Of a stretch of DNA of 64,000 bases, positions 59,371 through 64,000 are shown in pieces. This DNA is from CAZUXY01 sp964624235 (GTDB lineage: Bacteria > Spirochaetota > UBA4802 > UBA5368). The stretch spans positions 23,748-87,747 of the forward strand of contig CAZUXY010000007.1 in assembly GCA_964624235.1 (NCBI GenBank). The letters run 5' to 3'. The notes under the pieces were generated by a model. It was not told where the DNA came from. It ran no database searches and saw only the letters and a program-made list of their open reading frames with translations. Each line of letters begins with the position of its first letter. The stretch's first letter is position 1. A program made the translations under genes and the position numbers.

Positions 59371-60029
59371 TCCCAGCCGTACCTGCCCCTCACCGGATAA
59401 AATTCACAGAACTCGAAGAAACGGGTCGTGAAAAACTCTTCGTCGGTGTCCAGGTTATCGGGTGCATTATTCACCATTATGGTTATCTGCTGCTGAGAAG
59501 GAGTTCCCATGGGAAAAGCTATTCTACCACCCGCCTTGATCTGCCGGGTCAGGGAAAGCGGTCTTTTTCTGCAGGCTGCCATAATAACGACCGCGTCGAA
59601 TAGACCCAGTGCCTTTTCATAAAGCGTGCCGTCCCCGCAGAAAATCCTCACATTGGTAACGCCCGAAGCCTGGATGCTGCGCTTGGCCGATGCCGCGAGT
59701 TCCTCTTTCCATTCCACGGTAATCACTTCCTTTACCAGGTGCGAGAGCAGGGCCGTAGAGTACCCCGACCCCGTCCCCACCTCGAGAACTTTCCACTTTT
59801 TATTCGGCTCGAGCCTGCGGAACATCCTGAACAGGTCCAGCGTAGCGTCACTATATTCCCCTAAACCGATGGGAACCGGTTTTCCCGTATACCAGAGAGA
59901 CCGGAAACCCTGATCGAAAAAATTTTCCTGGGGGACTGTCGCAAAAGCATTCACGATCGAATTGGAAAATTTTTCCTTTTTCAGGGCTTTCAGCAGAATT
60001 TCACGATTACGAACCATCGCTTTGTCCAT
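59340..60029 (-). CDS. pcm: Protein-L-isoaspartate O-methyltransferase
   Basis: Repairs L-isoaspartyl residues by SAM-dependent methylation. 229 residues with the Pcm signatures: an N-terminal VPQENFFDQ, an IGLGEYSD (usual I.YGQ.IS variant), motif I VLEVGTGSGYSTALLSHLV (80-98), and a late AFPMGTPSQQ. The loop ILGEYSDATLDLFRMF departs from the canonical GQTISQPY form, so a relaxed or altered substrate is possible. The 3' end overlaps the zinc-ribbon gene on the other strand. Confidence 0.88.
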   Translation of the reverse strand: MDKAMVRNREILLKALKKEKFSNSIVNAFATVPQENFFDQGFRSLWYTGKPVPIGLGEYSDATLDLFRMFRRLEPNKKWKVLEVGTGSGYSTALLSHLVKEVITVEWKEELAASAKRSIQASGVTNVRIFCGDGTLYEKALGLFDAVVIMAACRKRPLSLTRQIKAGGRIAFPMGTPSQQQITIMVNNAPDNLDTDEEFFTTRFFEFCEFYPVRGRYGWDQVVSDSSSE

Positions 60030-60092
60030 AAGGCCGTTATCATCCCTCTATGGTACCCTCTGTCAATGCATCTCTGGAGGGGTTTGCCGTGT

Positions 60093-60872
60093 TTATTCGA
60101 AAATTTGTATCAGAAAGGTTAAAAAATAATCGGAGATTAAAATCGCCATGGAGGATTTCACGACCGCCTGGATCGTCGACCGCCCCACGCCCTCAGCACC
60201 CCCGAAGGTGTTGAATCCCTGGTAACAGGCAATAATTGCAATTTCCACGCCGAAGAAAAAGCTTTTAAAAAGACCCGTCAGGAAATCCAGTACTCCTACG
60301 TTCTGCAATATATTCTGAACATATTTGTCCAACGTGATTCCGAGACCGAAATATGCCACGAATGCCCCGCCGAGTACGCCGACTATATCGGTAATAACAG
60401 TGAGTGACGGCGTCATTACCAGACAGGCGAGAAAGCGCGGCACCGAAAGGTACTGTATAGGATTGGCGCGGAGTGTGACCAGCGCATCAATCTGCTCCGT
60501 TACCCGCATGGTGCCTATTTCGGCCGCGATGGCTGAACCCACCCTGCCTGCGAGCAGAAGCGCGGTCAGCACCGGGCATAGTTCCCTGAACATCGATATA
60601 GCGACGGCGCTGCCTATGAAGATCGATGACCCCGTCATTATCTTATCCATGGCCTTGCCTATCTGAAGGGCCATGACCATCCCCGTAAAGAACAGGGTGA
60701 TGGCGGTCACCGGCAGGGAGCGGTAACCGATCTCCACCATTTGCTGTATCATGTTCTTAAAGTCAAAGGGCGGGCGGAATATACAGCGAACGGTCTGGGA
60801 AAAGAAAATCAGATAACCGCCGATACCCTCCATAAACGGAAGCAAATACCCTCTGTCGCCGGCCTTCTTCAT
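60093..60872 (-). CDS. mlaE: MlaE family ABC transporter permease
   Basis: 259-residue inner-membrane permease of the phospholipid transport system. Five or so transmembrane helices, with the DUF140/MlaE signature: ALQIGKAMDKI, ALLLAGRVGSAIAAEIGTMRVTEQIDALVTLRANPIQYL. Its start overlaps the dnaB stop by 4 bp (ATGA), so it is translated from the dnaB message. The ATPase MlaF lies about 30 kb away; MlaD-type substrate-binding protein is not in the window. Confidence 0.94.
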   Translation of the reverse strand: MKKAGDRGYLLPFMEGIGGYLIFFSQTVRCIFRPPFDFKNMIQQMVEIGYRSLPVTAITLFFTGMVMALQIGKAMDKIMTGSSIFIGSAVAISMFRELCPVLTALLLAGRVGSAIAAEIGTMRVTEQIDALVTLRANPIQYLSVPRFLACLVMTPSLTVITDIVGVLGGAFVAYFGLGITLDKYVQNILQNVGVLDFLTGLFKSFFFGVEIAIIACYQGFNTFGGAEGVGRSTIQAVVKSSMAILISDYFLTFLIQIFE

Positions 60873-62218
60873 TCTCCGGGGACGGCCTCCTCGAACGCGT
60901 GAACCTTTTCAAGGTTCCCGAATTTCGTGAACTGCTCCCAGAACTTCAACTCGACTTCTCCAATAGGACCGTTTCGTTGTTTGGCAATGATTATTTCCGC
61001 AATGCCTTTCTTTTCCGTTTCCCGTTTTACCTTATCCTCACGGTATATGAACATCACCACGTCGGCGTCCTGCTCAATGGCCCCCGATTCCCTGAGGTCT
61101 GAAAGCTGCGGACGCTGATTGGTCCTGGATTCGACGGCCCTGGAGAGCTGCGACAGCGCGATTACGGGGACCGAGAGTTCCCTTGCCAGTTGCTTGAGGG
61201 ACCGCGAAATTTCAGCAATCTGCAGGTGTCGGTCAATCCGCGAGAGACTGGTAATCAGCTGCAGGTAATCCACCACAATGGCGCCCAGTTTCATCTTCTG
61301 CGCGACCCTTCGCGCTTTGGCCCTGACCTCGAAAACATTTATTGCCGGCGTATCGTCGATCATAAGCCTGGTTTTTTCCAGACGGCTCGCGCTCTGCATC
61401 AGTTTTCGCAGTTCTTCCGCACTGATGTGTCCCGTACGTACACGCTGCGAGTCGACAACAGAATCAATGCACAGCAGTCGCATTCCAAGCTGCGTCGCGG
61501 GCATTTCCAGAGAAAAAAAGAGCACGGGCATTTTGTCTTTAAGTACAATGGAGTTGGCGATGTTGAGGGCAAGTGCGGTTTTACCCATCCCTGGGCGAGA
61601 AGCAATAATTATAAGTTCGGAATCGTGCAACCCCGTGAGCATTTCATCTATCCCGGTAAAGCCAGTACCCACGCCGGTAACCGCTTTTTTGGTTTCGTAC
61701 ATCTTTCCGATTGTTTCCATGGTTTCGTGCATTACCTCGGTAATGTCCCGAAAATCCGTGGTTATGCGCCGTTCGGTTACATGAAACACATCGCGTTCCA
61801 CCTCATCCATCAGCTCATAGGTGTCCCTGGTCGAGTCATAGCATTTCTCTATAACGGAATGGGACACATCAATGAGTCTGCGGCGCAGGCTGAGCTCCCT
61901 GACGCGCTTTGCGTAGAATTCCGCATTGGCAGAGGTCGATACCGTTCTGTAAAGATCTACGAGCGCTCCGTCGCCGCCGATTTTATCGAGCTGGTTCAGA
62001 TCAGCCAGACGCTGCTTGACGGTTATCAGGTCAATGGGATGGTTTTTTCTTTCCAGCTCCAGTACGATACCGTAGAGGATCCTGTGGGTATCAAGATAGA
62101 AATCCTCCGGGTGGAGGATTTCTATAACCTTCAAAAGAGCTTCTTTGCTCAATAATATGGAAGAGAGACAGGAGGCTTCGGCTTCGATGTCCTGGGGTGG
62201 TACCAGATCAATAGCCAT
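60869..62218 (-). CDS. dnaB: Replicative DNA helicase DnaB
   Basis: 449-residue hexameric helicase: N-terminal dimerisation domain (PPQDIEAEASCLSSILLSKE, 7-26), then the RecA-like domain with Walker A ASRPGMGKTALA (about 204-215), Walker B AIVVDYLQL and DREGS-like QLSDLRESGAIEQDAD. It starts 3 bp after rplI. The order rpsR - DUF2232 - rplI - dnaB is a typical ribosomal/replication block. Confidence 0.97.
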   Translation of the reverse strand: MAIDLVPPQDIEAEASCLSSILLSKEALLKVIEILHPEDFYLDTHRILYGIVLELERKNHPIDLITVKQRLADLNQLDKIGGDGALVDLYRTVSTSANAEFYAKRVRELSLRRRLIDVSHSVIEKCYDSTRDTYELMDEVERDVFHVTERRITTDFRDITEVMHETMETIGKMYETKKAVTGVGTGFTGIDEMLTGLHDSELIIIASRPGMGKTALALNIANSIVLKDKMPVLFFSLEMPATQLGMRLLCIDSVVDSQRVRTGHISAEELRKLMQSASRLEKTRLMIDDTPAINVFEVRAKARRVAQKMKLGAIVVDYLQLITSLSRIDRHLQIAEISRSLKQLARELSVPVIALSQLSRAVESRTNQRPQLSDLRESGAIEQDADVVMFIYREDKVKRETEKKGIAEIIIAKQRNGPIGEVELKFWEQFTKFGNLEKVHAFEEAVPGE

Positions 62219-62221
62219 CTG

Positions 62222-62665
62222 TTACTCCTTTGTAACCGTCACCTTCACCTTGGCGGTAAGACCTTCGTCAAGTTTAATGCCGACCTCGTATATGCCGAGC
62301 TTTTTGATCGGCTCATCAAGATGGATCTTTTTTCGATCTATTTCGTACCCCATCTGTTTGAGTTTCTTTGCTATATCCATGGTGGTGACCGACCCGAAGA
62401 GACGATCCTCCTCACCCACCTGGGCGCCGATTTCAACTTCCACCGAAGTCAGCGCCTCGGAAAGTTTCTGGCTGGCTTTTTTCCTTTTTTCTTTTTTTAT
62501 GGCAATAAGCTTTTTCTGGTGCTCTACCGCCTTCTGGGTTGAAGCATCGGCGGGAATGACCAGTTTTTTTGGCAGCAGAAAATTGCGTGCATATCCTTTC
62601 GAGACTTCTTTAACATCGCCGGCTTCTCCCAGACTGGGGATATCTTTCTGCAAAATTACTTTCAT
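62222..62665 (-). CDS. rplI: 50S ribosomal protein L9
   Basis: 147 residues: an N-terminal domain MKVILQKDIPSLGEAGDVKEVSKGYARNFLLPK split over 1-33, the long connecting helix (about 42-75, EHQKKLIAIKKEKRKK) and a C-terminal domain (about 80-147). A GAGGTG site lies five bases before the ATG. It is closely spaced to dnaB and the DUF2232 gene. Confidence 0.97.
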   Translation of the reverse strand: MKVILQKDIPSLGEAGDVKEVSKGYARNFLLPKKLVIPADASTQKAVEHQKKLIAIKKEKRKKASQKLSEALTSVEVEIGAQVGEEDRLFGSVTTMDIAKKLKQMGYEIDRKKIHLDEPIKKLGIYEVGIKLDEGLTAKVKVTVTKE

Positions 62666-62680
62666 ACTTACACCTCTCGA

Positions 62681-63574
62681 TTATTGTTTAACCTGAGTTT
62701 CAAGTTTTCTGAAATCGGCCCAGAAATCAATGGCACCGATGCTTAAAAGTATTACCGAGAAAAAGAGAATAACCTCTACTCCAAGCAGAAGGATTCCCAG
62801 CAGTGCCGCCGGGAGGATAAACGCCGGCAGCCCTTTTTTCCGCAGTAAAAATTTTACAATACCAACCGCCTGTAAAAGGTACAAAACCGAAAACACAAGC
62901 GCAAGGTTAAGACCGGAAACAAAAGCCCAGTAAAAAGCTTTTTTATCCATCAACAGTACGATTGCCCAGCCTGCTATCAGGACAAAAATAAAATAGTCAT
63001 TCAGCTTAAAAAAAGCTATGCTTTCCGTTTCTGATCCCATCCGTGAGAAGTACCTGAACAAAAGATACTTCAATAAAAAAAAACCAAGCAACGTGATGAA
63101 CATCGTATTGAGAAAATAGGTGAATGGCATTATATCTCCCAGCATCTCAACCGAACCGTCCATTCTATTGAGCAGCTCTTTTTTTTCAGGATCAGGCAGT
63201 TCCGATTTTTGTATGATAGCGGTTATTCTGTTCCTGGATTCGATTACCAAATCATGATTGCCGTATATTTTCAAGCCATAATAGTGTACTGAAAGCAAAA
63301 ACACCAGGGGCAAGGTGGAAACCAGTATATAAAACTGGTATGATTTACCTTTCCTGAATACATACCCTCCTGTTATTCCCACGGCAGTGGGAGATATTAC
63401 AAGGGTAATAAATTCAGCACCGAACCCGCCGGCCTGAGTAATTATATACACCGAAAGCGCCGCTGAAACAGGCAACAGAACATAAAGAGCCCGCCATCCC
63501 CATTTGAAAAACAAGATTCCGGCGCCGAAAAGCAGTACGAGGCCGATCAGGAGATATACTAACGGATTGTACAC
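62681..63574 (-). CDS. DUF2232 polytopic membrane protein
   Basis: 297 residues with about eight hydrophobic helices and a charged cytoplasmic or periplasmic loop near 130-150 (NRITAIIQKSELPDPEKKELLN). This matches the DUF2232 protein often found between rpsR and rplI in deltaproteobacteria and spirochaetes; its role is unknown. The start is a GTG with AGGA four bases upstream, six bases after the rpsR stop. Confidence 0.85.
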   Translation of the reverse strand: MYNPLVYLLIGLVLLFGAGILFFKWGWRALYVLLPVSAALSVYIITQAGGFGAEFITLVISPTAVGITGGYVFRKGKSYQFYILVSTLPLVFLLSVHYYGLKIYGNHDLVIESRNRITAIIQKSELPDPEKKELLNRMDGSVEMLGDIMPFTYFLNTMFITLLGFFLLKYLLFRYFSRMGSETESIAFFKLNDYFIFVLIAGWAIVLLMDKKAFYWAFVSGLNLALVFSVLYLLQAVGIVKFLLRKKGLPAFILPAALLGILLLGVEVILFFSVILLSIGAIDFWADFRKLETQVKQ

Positions 63575-63580
63575 TGTTTC

Positions 63581-64000
63581 CTATTTCACGATAAACGGCA
63601 GCAATGCAATGATTCGGGCCCTTTTAATCGCCGATGCAAGCGTACGCTGATGTTTGGAGCAGGTCCCTGTAATACGCCGCGGTAGAATTTTCCCTCTGTC
63701 GGTGACAAAACGCTCAAGTATTTCCACATTTTTATAATCCAATACCAGGTTCTTGTTCTGGCAGAACCGGCATCCCTTTCTCTTAAAACGCGGCACTCTG
63801 GGCATGGACGACCTGTCATCACCTCCGGGGGAATCACCCCGGCGACCATTGCCATGATGGTGCGGCCTGCCTCTCTCTGATCCCTGCTCTGCCGCTTGAG
63901 CGTAGGTGCGGGCCCTTGGCTCTACGACCCTTGGCTCTTCGGCCTTTGGCTCTTCGGCCTTTGGCTCTTCGGCCTTTGGCTCTTCGGCCTTTGGCTCTTC
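63581..64000 (-). CDS. rpsR: 30S ribosomal protein S18 with in-frame N-terminal low-complexity extension (partial)
   Basis: The C-terminal 74 residues (from the ATG at 63805, MPRVPRFKRKGCRFC) are canonical S18: CRFCQNKN, YKNVEILERFVTDRGKILPRRITGTCSKHQRTLASAIKRAR split along the core. The frame stays open for 65 further codons to the window end. These encode EEPKA x4, EEPRV, VEPRA, then an Arg/Gly/His-rich linker (RTYAQAAEQ, GSERGRPHHHGNGRRG). Either S18 has a long acidic N-terminal tail, or it is fused to an upstream protein (rpsF or ssb would be expected there). An internal start at 63805 with a weak AGG site cannot be excluded. The 5' end lies outside the window. Confidence 0.8.
   Translation of the reverse strand, partial: EEPKAEEPKAEEPKAEEPKAEEPRVVEPRARTYAQAAEQGSERGRPHHHGNGRRGDSPGGDDRSSMPRVPRFKRKGCRFCQNKNLVLDYKNVEILERFVTDRGKILPRRITGTCSKHQRTLASAIKRARIIALLPFIVK
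63911..64000. repeat. 15-bp tandem repeat (GGCCTTTGGCTCTTC), at least six units
   Basis: Four perfect 15-base units at 63941-64000 and two degenerate units at 63911-63940 encode the pentapeptides EEPKA/EEPRV/VEPRA on the minus strand. The array continues past the window edge. The 15-bp period keeps the frame, so copy number can change without frameshift. Confidence 0.95.

Noticed and set aside
63911..64000. CRISPR-like array from the repeats at the window end
   Set aside because: Units are 15 bp, contiguous, without spacers, and are in frame with S18; this is a coding tandem repeat.
1..64000. Search for tRNA, rRNA, insertion sequences and phage genes
   Set aside because: No cloverleaf with TTCGAATC-type T-loop outside coding sequence, no transposase or integrase and no terminal inverted repeats pairing around a gene were seen by eye; small RNAs could be missed.

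Overview
This window looks like a chromosomal segment of a Gram-negative (diderm), moderately GC-rich bacterium. It carries two parts of an Mla-type phospholipid transporter (MlaF and MlaE), two lipoprotein-type signal peptides, an Aat/Bpt/ClpS/ClpA N-degron set, and the block rpsR - DUF2232 membrane protein - rplI - dnaB. That block is known from deltaproteobacteria and spirochaetes. The wealth of CoA-ester enzymes (acyl-CoA dehydrogenase, thiolase-like protein, ADP-forming acyl-CoA synthetase, 2-hydroxyacyl-CoA dehydratase-like protein, long-chain acyl-CoA ligase) and the very large PAS-rich hybrid kinase fit an uncultured Spirochaetota or deltaproteobacterium-like lineage. The sequence alone does not settle which. 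No tRNA, rRNA, CRISPR array, insertion sequence or phage gene was seen.

Layout. 1-6.3 kb: a truncated gene end, then a minus-strand run of aldo/keto reductase, FdhD-like protein, Bpt, ClpS, ClpA and Aat, that is, a nearly complete leucine N-degron pathway (tagging enzymes, adaptor and unfoldase). 6.6-9.6 kb: ADP-forming acyl-CoA synthetase and a PadR regulator. 9.8-19.3 kb, mostly plus strand: a lipoprotein penicillin-acylase-family hydrolase, two GNAT acetyltransferases, a Cys-rich DUF3795 protein, a YgbA-type (nitric-oxide-responsive family) protein, cysteine synthase, a second, leaderless penicillin acylase and LarE. 19.3-28 kb: quinolinate synthase, a methyltransferase, a 1563-residue hybrid histidine kinase, an exported hypothetical protein and a PLP enzyme. 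28.1-31.5 kb: mnmA, mlaF and an N-acetylmuramoyl-L-alanine amidase lipoprotein. 31.6-38.3 kb: a minus-strand CoA-ester catabolic cluster (XRE-cupin regulator, thiolase-like protein lacking the nucleophilic Cys, DUF35 partner, acyl-CoA dehydrogenase, DUF6125-like protein) flanked by two more cupin proteins. 38.4-43.2 kb: an ArsR-methyltransferase fusion, two SDRs (one close to 3-ketodihydrosphingosine reductase) and a divergent long-chain acyl-CoA ligase. 43.2-49.6 kb: ppk1, a secreted lipase, an FAD-dependent reductase and a membrane chemoreceptor. 49.8-53.3 kb: a YprA/YprB helicase-nuclease pair. 53.3-57.2 kb: an epimerase, a class II photolyase and YbgA-like DUF523-DUF1722. 57.3-60 kb: a 2-hydroxyacyl-CoA dehydratase-like protein, a methyltransferase, a small zinc-ribbon membrane protein and Pcm. 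60-64 kb: mlaE, dnaB, rplI, a DUF2232 protein and rpsR.

Most noteworthy: ribosomal protein S18 is in frame with an upstream open stretch that encodes tandem EEPKA pentapeptides running off the window edge; the FdhD homologue lacks its CxxC; the thiolase-like/DUF35 pair lacks the thiolase cysteine and so may be a retro-aldolase; and several intergenic regions carry perfect inverted repeats, with ATACAC/GTGTAT sites flanking the CoA-ester operon. Nothing here proves a wholly new system. All calls come from reading translated sequence, without database searches.
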